A program made the translations under genes and the position numbers. The notes under the pieces are model-generated. The model was not told the origin of the DNA, did no database searches, and saw nothing but the letters and a program-made list of their open reading frames with translations. Positions 1-7,762 of a stretch of DNA of 64,000 bases are shown here, piece by piece; within the stretch, counting starts at the first letter, position 1, and each line of letters starts with the position of its first letter. The stretch comes from AC-32 sp963746155 (GTDB lineage Bacteria; Actinomycetota; Thermoleophilia; Gaiellales; Gaiellaceae), in NCBI GenBank assembly GCA_963746155.1, contig CAVVAB010000009.1, forward strand, positions 434,001 to 498,000, written 5' to 3'.

Positions 1-1020
1 GCTCAGCAGCCAGGCTTCGAGTCGCGCCGCTTCGTCGTCGAGCTCGTGGCGGACCGTTCGCGGCAGCGGTGCGAACGGCTCCGTCACGACGCGCTTGCGC
101 TCGACCCGCCAGACGCCGGCTACCAGCCCGTCGACGATGAACGTCGGCTGCACGTCCGCGTTTTTCCGCACCACGACTTTTCGGTACTCCTCGGGAAGCA
201 CGCGCTCGCGATCGATCAGGACGTTGTCGAACTTGGGCAGGAAGCGCACCGGTGCGGGCGTGTCGGCAGCAGGCAGCGGCGCTCGGGGAAGGTCGAGCAG
301 CTCGCGGCCGCGGTCGTCGCGCAGGCGGCGGAGTCCGTCGAGGTCGTCCGCGAAGTCGCCGACCTTCATGCCGGACCAGCCCGAGATCTCGGCGCGGGTC
401 GCAGGCCCGAACGCGGCGAGGTAACGGCGGATGAACTCCGCTCGAACGGTGTCCCCATCCGGGTGCTCGCAGTCGACGGTCGCGAACGTCACTCCCTGAG
501 GCGGGACCCCCCAGAGACTCGCCTCGGGCGCGTGACCGATCCGCGCCTCGAGCCGCATCGCGTACCAGATCCCGTTCGACCCGTCCGTGACGATGCCGTG
601 CTCGCGCTCGAGCCACTCGAATACATCGGCTCGAGTTCGCGGCTGGGAAGCGTACTCCCGGAGCGAGGGAGCCACCAGCGTCGCGACGTCTTCGATTTCG
701 CGCGTCACCCAACCCGGCGACGTGATGTCGAGCGCCGAGCTGAACATGCCGTAGTCCGGCGTCGAGACGACGTGGACGGTGCCGCGCATCAGCACGCCAC
801 GCGAGACCGCTCTGCGCATCAGCGCTCGCTCGAGAGTCGAGCGCTTGAAGCCGTCGAGTCGCGTCCAGAGCCCGACGTAGGGCGTTGACCCGAGCTGCGC
901 CTGCAGGCCCGCGACCCGCTCGACCGCCTGCACGACCGGATGCCGTGCACGTTTCAGCAGCAGCTGCCGCGCGAGCGTCGCGCGATTCAGCTCCCGCTGG
1001 CTGAGGATCCGCTCGGCCAC
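1..1020 (-). CDS. Winged-helix DNA-binding protein, AlkZ/HTH_42-like (partial, 3' end beyond window)
   Basis: Read on the minus strand, 340 codons run from a GTG at 1020 to the window edge without a stop, so the C-terminus is missing. The N-terminus (VAERILSQRELNRATLARQ) and the following LQAQ, TVHVVS and FLPKFDNVL segments are those of the HTH_42 (DUF1006) superfamily. That superfamily includes the DNA glycosylases AlkZ and YcaQ, which excise bulky alkylated or crosslinked bases. A Q-x-Q tripeptide (Gln40-Ala41-Gln42) sits where AlkZ-type enzymes carry their catalytic pair. The start lies only 17 bp from the divergent gltX start, so the two promoters must overlap. Glycosylase activity is inferred from the motif; a non-enzymatic DNA-binding role is possible. 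Confidence 0.75.
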   Translation of the reverse strand, partial: MAERILSQRELNRATLARQLLLKRARHPVVQAVERVAGLQAQLGSTPYVGLWTRLDGFKRSTLERALMRRAVSRGVLMRGTVHVVSTPDYGMFSSALDITSPGWVTREIEDVATLVAPSLREYASQPRTRADVFEWLEREHGIVTDGSNGIWYAMRLEARIGHAPEASLWGVPPQGVTFATVDCEHPDGDTVRAEFIRRYLAAFGPATRAEISGWSGMKVGDFADDLDGLRRLRDDRGRELLDLPRAPLPAADTPAPVRFLPKFDNVLIDRERVLPEEYRKVVVRKNADVQPTFIVDGLVAGVWRVERKRVVTEPFAPLPRTVRHELDDEAARLEAWLLS

Positions 1021-1037
1021 GCCAGTACGCTAACGGC

Positions 1038-2291
1038 GTGAGCGTTCGTGTCCGATTCGCGCCCAGTCCAACCGGATACCTCCACGTCGGCGGCGCCCAC
1101 ACGGCGCTGTTCAACTGGCTCTTCGCGCGGCACGAGGGCGGTGAGTTCCGGCTGCGGATCGAGAACACCGACACGAGCCGCGAGGTGGCCGCCTCGGTCG
1201 AGCAGATCCGGGAGACGATCTCGTGGCTCGGGCTCGACCTCGACGGCGAGGTCACGTTCCAGATGGATCGGATGGAGCAGGCGCAGGAGGTAGCGCGCCG
1301 CCTGGTCGACGAGGGCAAGGCCTACAAGGACGAGGGCGCGATCCGCTTCCGGATGCCCGACGAGGGGATCACGGCTTGGGAGGACGTCGTGCTCGGCCGG
1401 ATCGAGTACCCGAGCGAGAAGCTCGAGGACCTCGTGCTCGTCCGCTCGGACGGGCGGCCGACCTACAACTTCGTCTCGCCGCTCGAGGACATGCTCGACG
1501 GAATCACGCACGTGATCCGCGGCCAGGACCACGTCTCGAACACGCCCAAGCAGCTGCAGATCCTCGGCGCGCTGGAGGCCGACGTGCCCGTCTACGCACA
1601 CGTACCGCTCATGAACGGCCCTGACGGGCGCAAGCTCTCGAAGCGCCACGGGGCGATCACCGTCGAGGACTTCCGCGCGCAGGGCTGCATCCCCGAGGCG
1701 TTCGTCAACTTCATGGCGCTGCTCGGCTGGAGCTACGACGACCGGACGGAGATCATGAGCCGGGACGAGCTCGTCGAGCGGTTCACGCTCGAGCGGGTCG
1801 GCAAGAGCGCGGCCGTCTTTGACTACGACAAGCTCACGTACATGAACGGCGTCTACCTGCGGGCGCTCCCGCCCGAGGAGTACGCCGACCGGCTCGTCGC
1901 GTACCTGCGCGAGCAGGGATATGACTGGGACGAGGAGCTGATCCGCCGCTCGGCGCCGCTCGTCCAGGAGAAGATCGCGACGCTCGGCGAGTTCCCGCAG
2001 TTCGCGGGGTTCCTCTTCGGGCCGGTCGAGCTCGACGCAACGCTGGCCGGCGACGGCGCCGTTCTCCCGGCCGCGGCGGAGGCGCTCGCGGACGTGGAGC
2101 CGTTCGAGTCGGACGGGATCGAGGTCGCCCTGCGCGGGCTTGCCGAGCGGCTGGAGCTGAAGCCGAGGGAGGCCTTCCAGCCGATCCGTCTGGCGGTGAC
2201 GGGCTCGACGGTGTCGCCGGGCCTCTTCGAGAGCATCGAGCTCCTCGGCAAGGACGAAACGCTCGCCCGCATCGGCGCCGGCTTTCGGTAG
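1038..2291 (+). CDS. gltX: Glutamyl-tRNA synthetase (short form)
   Basis: Class I aminoacyl-tRNA synthetase that charges tRNA with glutamate in the cytoplasm. The HIGH-type motif is HVGG (residues 16-19, after APSPTGYL) and the KMSKS-type motif is KLSKR (199-203). At 417 residues it is clearly shorter than the usual 465-490. Comparison with the family places the gap just after residue 96: the chain passes from EGKAYKDEG directly to IRFRMP, skipping the Cys-containing insertion that bacterial GluRS normally carries there. The C-terminal anticodon-binding part is present (ends LLGKDETLARIGAGFR). GTG start; divergent from the AlkZ-like gene. Whether it is discriminating cannot be told from sequence; a tRNA-Gln gene lies at 15.3 kb. 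Confidence 0.93.
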   Translation: MSVRVRFAPSPTGYLHVGGAHTALFNWLFARHEGGEFRLRIENTDTSREVAASVEQIRETISWLGLDLDGEVTFQMDRMEQAQEVARRLVDEGKAYKDEGAIRFRMPDEGITAWEDVVLGRIEYPSEKLEDLVLVRSDGRPTYNFVSPLEDMLDGITHVIRGQDHVSNTPKQLQILGALEADVPVYAHVPLMNGPDGRKLSKRHGAITVEDFRAQGCIPEAFVNFMALLGWSYDDRTEIMSRDELVERFTLERVGKSAAVFDYDKLTYMNGVYLRALPPEEYADRLVAYLREQGYDWDEELIRRSAPLVQEKIATLGEFPQFAGFLFGPVELDATLAGDGAVLPAAAEALADVEPFESDGIEVALRGLAERLELKPREAFQPIRLAVTGSTVSPGLFESIELLGKDETLARIGAGFR

Positions 2292-2303
2292 ATTGGCGCG
2301 CCT

Positions 2304-3815
2304 GTGAGCGTCACCGAAGTCCTGCGCCCAGCCGAGTACGAGTCGCGCCTCCAGCGCTACCTGTTCGAGCGGTCCGAGGAGGGCCGCGCCGTGCGCGTGG
2401 GCGAGAAAGAGGTGTCCGAGCGGGCCGAGATCGTGGCGCGCTACACCGACCTCTTCACGCGGCAGCAGCTTCAGACGCTGCGCGACGCCGAGGGCGAGGC
2501 GACCGACGCGGGCGAGCGCGAGCGGCTCTACCGCCTGCGCAAGACCTGCGAGGCGGGCCTGATCACCGCGGAGCTGGCCGAGCGGGAGGACGCTCTCGAG
2601 AACGCTGTCCTCGCCGCGCGGGTCGAGTTCCAGGGCGAGGAGCTGCCGCTGCGAAGCGCCCAGGCCCAGCTGGCTGTGCTCACCTCCTACGCCGACCGCG
2701 ACGAGCTCGGCAAGCTCGCCGGCGACGCCTCGGCAACCTTCAACGACGAGCGGCTCGAGGTCCTCCGGGCCGGAGAAGCGCTCGAGGCCGAGATCAGCGG
2801 GGTCGACGATCCGATCGCCCGCACCGAGGAGGAGAAGGGCATCTCGATCCGCGACCTCGAGGCCGCGCTGGCCAGGGCGAGCGCGGCGGCCGAGGACGTC
2901 TACTCGAGGCTTCGCGAGGAGTGGTTCGACCGACTGCTCGGCCCGGAGCGCGAGACGCTGCCGAACTCGTACCACGTCGCCTACGTGCGCAGGCTGTCGC
3001 CGCTCGAGAGCATCTACTCGAAGGACAAGGCCGTCCCGGTCTGCATGGACACGCTCGCGCGCCTGGGCTTCGACCTCGAGTCGGAGCCGAACATCAAGCT
3101 CGACCTCGACGACCGGCCGCAGAAGTCGCCGCGGGCGTGCGTGATCCCGTCCGACCCACCGCGCGTCGTGCATCTGATCACGCGCGCGCAGGGAGGGCTT
3201 CACGACTACCAGGCGTTCCTGCACGAGGCCGGTCACGCCCTGCACTACGCCGGCTGCGACCCGAACTTGCCGTACACGTTTCGCAACATCTCGCGCGACC
3301 ACGCGCTGACGGAGATCTACTCGTACATCGTCGAGGGGATCTCGCGGCAGCCCGAGTGGCACGCGCGCTACTTCGGTCTCTCGGACGAGGACGCCGCCCA
3401 GAACGCGAGCGCGACGGTCTTTATGGAGGCGCTGCTGTTCCGCCGCTACGCGGCCAAGCTCCAGTTCGAGCTCGACTTCTGGGGCCGCTTCGCCGACGAC
3501 GGCGGCACGAACGACGGGTACGCGAGCCGGCTGACCGAGGCGACCGGCGTCCGCTACCGCTCTGACGGCTTCCTCGCGGACATGGACGCAGGCTTCTACT
3601 CGGCCGACTACCTCCGGGCCTGGATTCGCGCCGCGCAGCTGCGCTCGTACCTCGAGCGCGAGGTCGGCGGCGACTGGTGGTCGAGCAAGGAGACCGGCGA
3701 CCGCCTGCGCGCGCTCTTCGCCGAGGGCACGAGGCCGTCCAGCGAGGAGATCGCCGGCCGGATCGGCTACGACCCGCTCGACACGGGCCCGCTCCTCAGC
3801 GAGCTAGGCGCGTAG
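2304..3815 (+). CDS. M3-like zinc metallopeptidase
   Basis: A 503-residue protein with a gluzincin site: HEAGH at 307-311, extended to HEAGHALH as in thimet/oligoendopeptidase F (family M3), and a Glu at 337 (ALTEIYSY) placed correctly to be the third zinc ligand. The N-terminal half (about 1-200) is charged and predicted helical, as in M3 enzymes, which enclose short peptides in a helical channel. There is no signal peptide, so it should act in the cytoplasm on oligopeptides. GTG start, 12 bp after gltX and probably cotranscribed. The family is assigned from the zinc motif and overall layout; overall similarity to characterised M3 members looks low. Confidence 0.7.
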   Translation: MSVTEVLRPAEYESRLQRYLFERSEEGRAVRVGEKEVSERAEIVARYTDLFTRQQLQTLRDAEGEATDAGERERLYRLRKTCEAGLITAELAEREDALENAVLAARVEFQGEELPLRSAQAQLAVLTSYADRDELGKLAGDASATFNDERLEVLRAGEALEAEISGVDDPIARTEEEKGISIRDLEAALARASAAAEDVYSRLREEWFDRLLGPERETLPNSYHVAYVRRLSPLESIYSKDKAVPVCMDTLARLGFDLESEPNIKLDLDDRPQKSPRACVIPSDPPRVVHLITRAQGGLHDYQAFLHEAGHALHYAGCDPNLPYTFRNISRDHALTEIYSYIVEGISRQPEWHARYFGLSDEDAAQNASATVFMEALLFRRYAAKLQFELDFWGRFADDGGTNDGYASRLTEATGVRYRSDGFLADMDAGFYSADYLRAWIRAAQLRSYLEREVGGDWWSSKETGDRLRALFAEGTRPSSEEIAGRIGYDPLDTGPLLSELGA

Positions 3816-4031
3816 TCTGCGTCGCTGGTCGAGTCGCCGCAGGGCGACGCCGGCCGCGATCGCGCAGGCGAGCAGGACAGACAGCACCGACGCGACCCAG
3901 AGGGTCACGTGGCCGTCGATCTCGCTGGTCGCCATGATCCACGCCCAGAGCGGGACGACCGCGACCAGGCTCCACCAGCGGCCGAGGACCACGCCGAAGA
4001 CGAAGCCGGCGACCGGAATCAGCGCGTACAC
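3804..4031 (-). CDS. Small membrane protein
   Basis: A 75-residue protein with two hydrophobic stretches, about residues 2-33 (GFVFGVVLGRWWSLVAVVPLW) and 43-64, ending in a basic tail (RRLDQRRRLRA). This is a typical two-pass inner-membrane protein. It runs convergently against the peptidase gene and overlaps its last 12 bp. I do not recognise a family. It is kept as a gene because the ATG-started frame is hydrophobic in a membrane-like pattern while the opposite frames are not. Confidence 0.6.
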   Translation of the reverse strand: MYALIPVAGFVFGVVLGRWWSLVAVVPLWAWIMATSEIDGHVTLWVASVLSVLLACAIAAGVALRRLDQRRRLRA

Positions 4032-4067
4032 GCCGAGTCCATCGGCAGCTGCCTCGGCGAACTGGAG

Positions 4068-4361
4068 CTAGGCGCGCCCGTCGAGCCGGATCGTCCAGGG
4101 CTCGATCTCGTCGACCACGAGGTGCGTCTCGCTCCACGGGTCGCGCGCGAACGTGGCCCGGACAGCCTCCTCCGACTCCGCCTCGACTGCGTGGGCGACG
4201 CGGCGCGGGGTGGCGAGCGGCCCGCCGAGGATGATGAAGCCGTCGTCCACGAGGCCGTCCATGAACGCCGCGTGCTCCTCCCAGCCGGACTGTTCTTCGA
4301 GCGGCCGGGTGGCGTCGAACTCCGGGCCGGTCTGGAGAACCGTCACCAGGAACATCGCCAT
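4068..4361 (-). CDS. YCII-related domain protein
   Basis: A 97-residue protein starting MAMFLVTVLQTGPEF and containing the YCII signature region: GWEEHAAFMDGLVDDGFIILGGPL followed by an alternating strand/helix pattern to VDEIEPWTI. YCII-like proteins have a ferredoxin-like dimeric fold; some act on chlorinated aromatics but most members have no known role. The family His (H30) and the Asp in FMDGL are present. It lies upstream of and reads toward the small membrane protein with a 36-bp gap, so they may form one minus-strand unit. ATG start; a second ATG two codons later is an alternative. Confidence 0.75.
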   Translation of the reverse strand: MAMFLVTVLQTGPEFDATRPLEEQSGWEEHAAFMDGLVDDGFIILGGPLATPRRVAHAVEAESEEAVRATFARDPWSETHLVVDEIEPWTIRLDGRA

Positions 4362-4442
4362 GCCCGAGTTCTACCGGTCTAGGCGAACGTGACGCGATCC
4401 GCCGCGGCGTGAACGCGCGCTCCCACCCGGTACGATCCTGGC

Positions 4443-4838
4443 GTGGGTCTGGTTGGTGATGCAGATCGAGACCGTGCCGTCGTGTCGCTCCGCGACCACT
4501 TTGCGGCCGGTCGGCTGACGCTGGACGAGCTCGACGAACGCGTCGAGCTCGCGCTCCGGGCGCGTTCCCGCGTGGCGCTTCGCCGCTCCTTGACCGAATT
4601 GCCCGATTCGAGGGGCCGCTCGATGGTGCGTGCGACCGTTCGCGGTGTGGCTCTGCTTCTGCTTACCTGGACGTGGTTCGCATTCAGCTTTGCGCTGTTC
4701 GTCGTCTTCGGTCTGACGCTCCTGATCCACGAAGTGACCGCCGTCGAGGTTGTCGCATTCCTCCTGGTCTGGCTGGTGCCTACGTACCTTCTCGCGCGAC
4801 TGTGGCGACGATCGCTCCCGCGCTGGACATCGACCTAG
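4443..4838 (+). CDS. DUF1707-type membrane protein
   Basis: A 131-residue protein. The N-terminal 50 residues (VGDADRDRAVVSLRDHFAAGRLTLDEL followed by DERVELALRARSRVAL) match the DUF1707/SHOCT-like helical domain common in actinobacteria. After a short linker come two hydrophobic segments at about 67-95 and 97-118. DUF1707 precedes membrane or envelope-stress domains in many actinobacterial proteins, and its role is unknown. GTG start. It ends 15 bp before the left boundary of the putative island. Confidence 0.75.
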   Translation: MGLVGDADRDRAVVSLRDHFAAGRLTLDELDERVELALRARSRVALRRSLTELPDSRGRSMVRATVRGVALLLLTWTWFAFSFALFVVFGLTLLIHEVTAVEVVAFLLVWLVPTYLLARLWRRSLPRWTST

Positions 4839-4852
4839 GCGGAAAGCCAGAG

Positions 4853-4873
4853 AGGCGCATACGGGATTCGAAC
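4853..4873 (-). repeat. Putative attachment site (left), tRNA-Glu 3'-end fragment
   Basis: A 21-bp perfect copy of the 3' end of the tRNA-Glu gene, whose own copy is at 14298-14318. It covers the acceptor 3' strand and most of the T-arm, then similarity stops abruptly. This is the usual footprint of a tyrosine-recombinase element integrated in a tRNA 3' end. There is no other tRNA sequence here. Confidence 0.75.
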
Positions 4874-4905
4874 GCCCCTGCAAATCGGCGTGTTTACAGC
4901 GCTGG

Positions 4906-4926
4906 GGTAGCACCGGGGGTAGCACC
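4906..4926. repeat. Island-end tandem site, left copy
   Basis: Two 9-bp direct repeats (GGTGCTACC on the minus strand) separated by CCC. The identical 21 bp recur at 14200-14220 near the other end of the island. They lie 32 bp inside the left tRNA fragment. Interpreted as a recombinase arm-type binding site. Confidence 0.55.
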
Positions 4927-5014
4927 GTGCGGGCGTCTCCGAGCGGTTTGCGGCGCAGTTCCACGGCTCTCTAGGCCACTTCCATTCAAACGACGCCGCG
5001 ACCGCCGCATCCAG

Positions 5015-5557
5015 TCAATTGATGAAATAGAGGAAGGCCCGGCCGTCGCCAGCCTGCTGCTGGACCGAGCAGCGATTGCTCGCGCAGTAGTAGTCGCCCG
5101 TCTGGTCGTAATCCAAGACCTCGCTGGCGAGGAAACGCTTCCGTGTGCGCCAGGTGATCACCGCTGTCACCCGGTATCGCTTGAGCGCCTCGACCTGCGC
5201 GCTGTGGGCACGAGGGCGCATCCGTCGCCCGCGCTTTGCCCACGCGCAGTCTGATCGCCAGGTCGAGACGACGCTCCAGGTCGTGGCCGTGGGGTCTGAC
5301 GACCATATCCGGAAGCGGATGCAGATTCTCTGGGCAGCACGGGAGGCCGGCGACCGGTAGATGCCTCCTGTCTTGAAGAGTGGATTGACGATCTGCGGAG
5401 CCACATCGTTGGTAGCCACTCCTTGTATGGCAGCCATCACTACTCTGCCGGGCCGTCCGTTGCTTTGACGGATGGTGAGGGCCGAAGTCGCAGGTGCAAT
5501 CGTCAGAGCGATCGCTACTCCGGCCATGAGAACCGCGGTGAACGTACGAAACCGCAT
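5015..5557 (-). CDS. Secreted hypothetical protein
   Basis: A 180-residue protein with a clear Sec signal peptide: a basic start (MRFRTF), a hydrophobic core (AVLMAGVAIALTIAPA) and a likely cleavage after ATSA near residue 26. The mature part is basic, contains WSVVSTWRSDC and WRTRKRFLASEVLDYDQTGD, and has four Cys (in RICIRF, SDCAW and YYCASNRCSV) that could form disulfides. I recognise no domain. It is the first gene inside the left island end and points toward it. Confidence 0.6.
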   Translation of the reverse strand: MRFRTFTAVLMAGVAIALTIAPATSALTIRQSNGRPGRVVMAAIQGVATNDVAPQIVNPLFKTGGIYRSPASRAAQRICIRFRIWSSDPTATTWSVVSTWRSDCAWAKRGRRMRPRAHSAQVEALKRYRVTAVITWRTRKRFLASEVLDYDQTGDYYCASNRCSVQQQAGDGRAFLYFIN

Positions 5558-6030
5558 CAGCCGCTCGAAGAATCATCGCATGATGCGCGATCGTGTTCAA
5601 GGGCGGCTAAGTTACGTGCGTGGCAAGCAGAAGCGTCTCTTTTGGTTGAGACGTTTCGAAGCCAATTTTCCGGGGGTCATCACATTAGCTCGGCGTAATC
5701 GAGCTCGCCCTCGGCGACGACGTGCGTACCGAAGCCGCAGCACAAGTAGAACGGCTCGTTAGGCGACCAGCGGCACGATCGGCTCGGTGTCCTCGGCGTG
5801 GTGGTTTTTCTCCCGAATGACTGGCGGGAGATGTGACGGCAGGCAGGCCTCGGCGACCCCAATCCCCCCGCCGGGCTAGTTCGCAGTGACCTCTAACTCG
5901 AGCTCGACCGCTCTGAGTCGGCCGGTCCACTCTGGCTCATCCGCGAGCACGACCTCGAGCGCATCCCGCCGCTCGCCCCGCATGATGTCGAGAGAGGAGG
6001 GAATGCGTCGCTATCCGCGAAGTTGAAACG
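5558..6030. other. Gene-poor stretch with possible gene fragments
   Basis: No convincing intact gene is seen. Two short minus-strand segments look like protein remnants: around 5685-5765 a frame reads EPFYLCCGFGTH then ELDYAEL, reminiscent of the end of a GNAT acetyltransferase, and 5877-5982 encodes a 35-residue open frame (MRGERRDALEVVLADEPEW, ending VTAN). A plus-strand seven-codon frame with a strong Shine-Dalgarno lies at 6003-6026 just before the sortase gene. The fragments suggest decayed DNA. Confidence 0.35.
6003..6026 (+). CDS. Possible 7-residue leader peptide before the sortase gene
   Basis: An ATG six codons before a TGA (MRRYPRS) follows a strong Shine-Dalgarno (aggaggg, about 5996-6001), whereas the downstream sortase ATG at 6031 has no good ribosome site of its own. 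Termination 4 bp before that ATG would allow reinitiation. Alternatively a single-base indel has separated the true ribosome site from the sortase frame. Confidence 0.3.
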   Translation: MRRYPRS

Positions 6031-7737
6031 ATGCGCTGGTGGCCGGCGACAACGGTATTCGCTTGCATCGTCGCCCTTCTAACCACGTCGTCCGCACCGC
6101 ACGCTGCGAAGCCGCCGAATCCGAACGATCCGTGTGCGCGTTCGGGGCGCGACACGTGCGGGACGGCCGGCGTCGGTTTCTATCGCCTTACCCGGTACGG
6201 CATACGCTGGTTCGGTGACTTCCGCGGCGCCGTGGAAGGTCACCGACACGCCTTCTGCATCGATCTGCGCTTCTGGTACGCCTCGCCGGCGTTTCGGTAT
6301 CGCGAGGTCTCCTCGACCGTCCTACGTAACCGCAACGGGGCGATCATCAGTCGCGAGAGGCAGCGGAGGATCGCCTACGCACTGTGGGCGTTTGGACGAA
6401 GCATGAACCCGAACCAGCAAGCCGCGACGATGCTCTACGTCCATTCGCTGATGGGCACGGCGCGTCCAGGAGAACTCGATCTCGGCGCGATGCCCGCGAA
6501 CGTCGCCGTGCGCTTCCGCTCGATTGCTCTCGCCGCGGCCCGCTATCACGGGCCCTACAGAGTCGAGACCCGGCTTCCGAAGAGGTTGGTCGTGAACCAC
6601 CCGACGAGGGCTGCGGTCTTGATCCGCTCCGCAAGCGGTCATGCGCTACCCGATGCGACGCTCTCGGTCTCAGCACGCGGCGCAAAGGTGCCGTCACGCG
6701 CGCGTACGGACGGGCGGGGCAGGGCGGTGATCATCCTCAGGCCGACGGCCGTGCACGTGCAGCTCCGGATCACCAGCCGGGCGCTCGCTTCGAGCCGACC
6801 GACGATCTTCGCCCCCTCGACCGCCAGGGCTGCGCCGAACGGACAGCGGCTGGTTGTACCGACCAACGAGCAGGTTTCCGCCCATGTGTCCCGACTCGCG
6901 CATCCGGTCGCGACCAGCCTCGTCTCGAGCCGCATCGTGAGGGCAGGGGGCACGATCTTCGACCGCGTGCACGTCGCGGGCCTCGCCGGGAGCACCGCTT
7001 CGATCGAGGTCGAGCTCTTCGGGCCGTTCCCATCGAGGAGCGCGATGACCTGCACGGGTTCTCCGTACTGGCGGCGCCGGATGAATACAACTGCGGCCGA
7101 GTTCACTACACCGCCGGTGCAGGTAGTGAGGGCAGGCTTCTACACGTACCGGCAGCGCCTTGTCGGCCCGGCGGTCGTCGCGGGCACACAGACGCCGTGT
7201 GGCGACCCGTCCGAGACGACCCTCAGCACGCCTTTCATCTCGACCGGGAGAGGCGACTCGACAGCGGATGCTCGCTCGACGGCTCGGGGCGGTCGGGTCC
7301 CTGTCTTGCTCAGAGCCCCGGCGCTAGGCATCAAGGCAGCGATCGTGCCCGAGGTCATCGACACCCAGCAGGGCGCCCTTGGCATGCCCGCGAACATCCG
7401 GCGGCTGGGCTGGTGGCGAGACGGAATGGCGCCGACGGCAGACTCGGGCGCGATCCTCATCGCAGGGCACTACGACTTCGCCACCGCGGGACCAGGCGCC
7501 TTCTTCCGGCTCCCGAGCGCGCGGCGCGGCGAGCGGATCCACGTCAGCACCGCCGACGGCTCCGACCACGTGTATCGGGTCGTCACGGTGGAGAGTTATC
7601 CGAAGACGGCCTTGCCGCTGACCGTCTTCGATCGACGCGGACCGCCGAGGCTCGTGCTTGTCACCTGCGGCGGCCGATTCGACTCGACGACCAAGCACTA
7701 CCTCGACAACATCGTGGTCACCGCCGTCCCGGTCTGA
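6031..7737 (+). CDS. Secreted protein with putative thioester domain and C-terminal class F-like sortase
   Basis: A 568-residue protein. Residues 1-26 form a signal peptide. Residues about 48-150 resemble the thioester domain of Gram-positive surface adhesins: a Cys in HAFCID (Cys76) and a Gln in NQQAATMLY (Gln129/130), the two residues that would form an internal thioester. The middle (about 175-400) is beta-rich and Ig-like. The last 150 residues are a sortase of the short class E/F type: His480 in LIAGHYDF and Cys546 in LVLVTCGG are the catalytic pair, followed by YLDNIVV. Sortases cut a sorting motif and transfer it to an amine; here the enzyme is tethered to a possible covalent adhesin module. 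The sortase call is strong; the thioester call is by motif only. Convergent with the transglycosylase gene. Confidence 0.75.
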   Translation: MRWWPATTVFACIVALLTTSSAPHAAKPPNPNDPCARSGRDTCGTAGVGFYRLTRYGIRWFGDFRGAVEGHRHAFCIDLRFWYASPAFRYREVSSTVLRNRNGAIISRERQRRIAYALWAFGRSMNPNQQAATMLYVHSLMGTARPGELDLGAMPANVAVRFRSIALAAARYHGPYRVETRLPKRLVVNHPTRAAVLIRSASGHALPDATLSVSARGAKVPSRARTDGRGRAVIILRPTAVHVQLRITSRALASSRPTIFAPSTARAAPNGQRLVVPTNEQVSAHVSRLAHPVATSLVSSRIVRAGGTIFDRVHVAGLAGSTASIEVELFGPFPSRSAMTCTGSPYWRRRMNTTAAEFTTPPVQVVRAGFYTYRQRLVGPAVVAGTQTPCGDPSETTLSTPFISTGRGDSTADARSTARGGRVPVLLRAPALGIKAAIVPEVIDTQQGALGMPANIRRLGWWRDGMAPTADSGAILIAGHYDFATAGPGAFFRLPSARRGERIHVSTADGSDHVYRVVTVESYPKTALPLTVFDRRGPPRLVLVTCGGRFDSTTKHYLDNIVVTAVPV

Positions 7738-7762
7738 TCTGACGAAGACCTCCGCCGTGAGC

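Noticed and set aside
46..888. Long plus-strand open frame at the window start
   Set aside because: Arg/Glu-rich shadow of the AlkZ-like gene on the opposite strand; no domain or ribosome site.
987..3362. 791-codon minus-strand open frame over gltX and the peptidase
   Set aside because: Antisense of two well-supported genes; composition (Arg, Leu, Val, His runs) is typical of high-GC shadows.
4371..4964. Candidate integrase remnant near the left island end
   Set aside because: The minus-strand frame has no recombinase motifs (R-H-R-Y) and is antisense to the DUF1707 gene.
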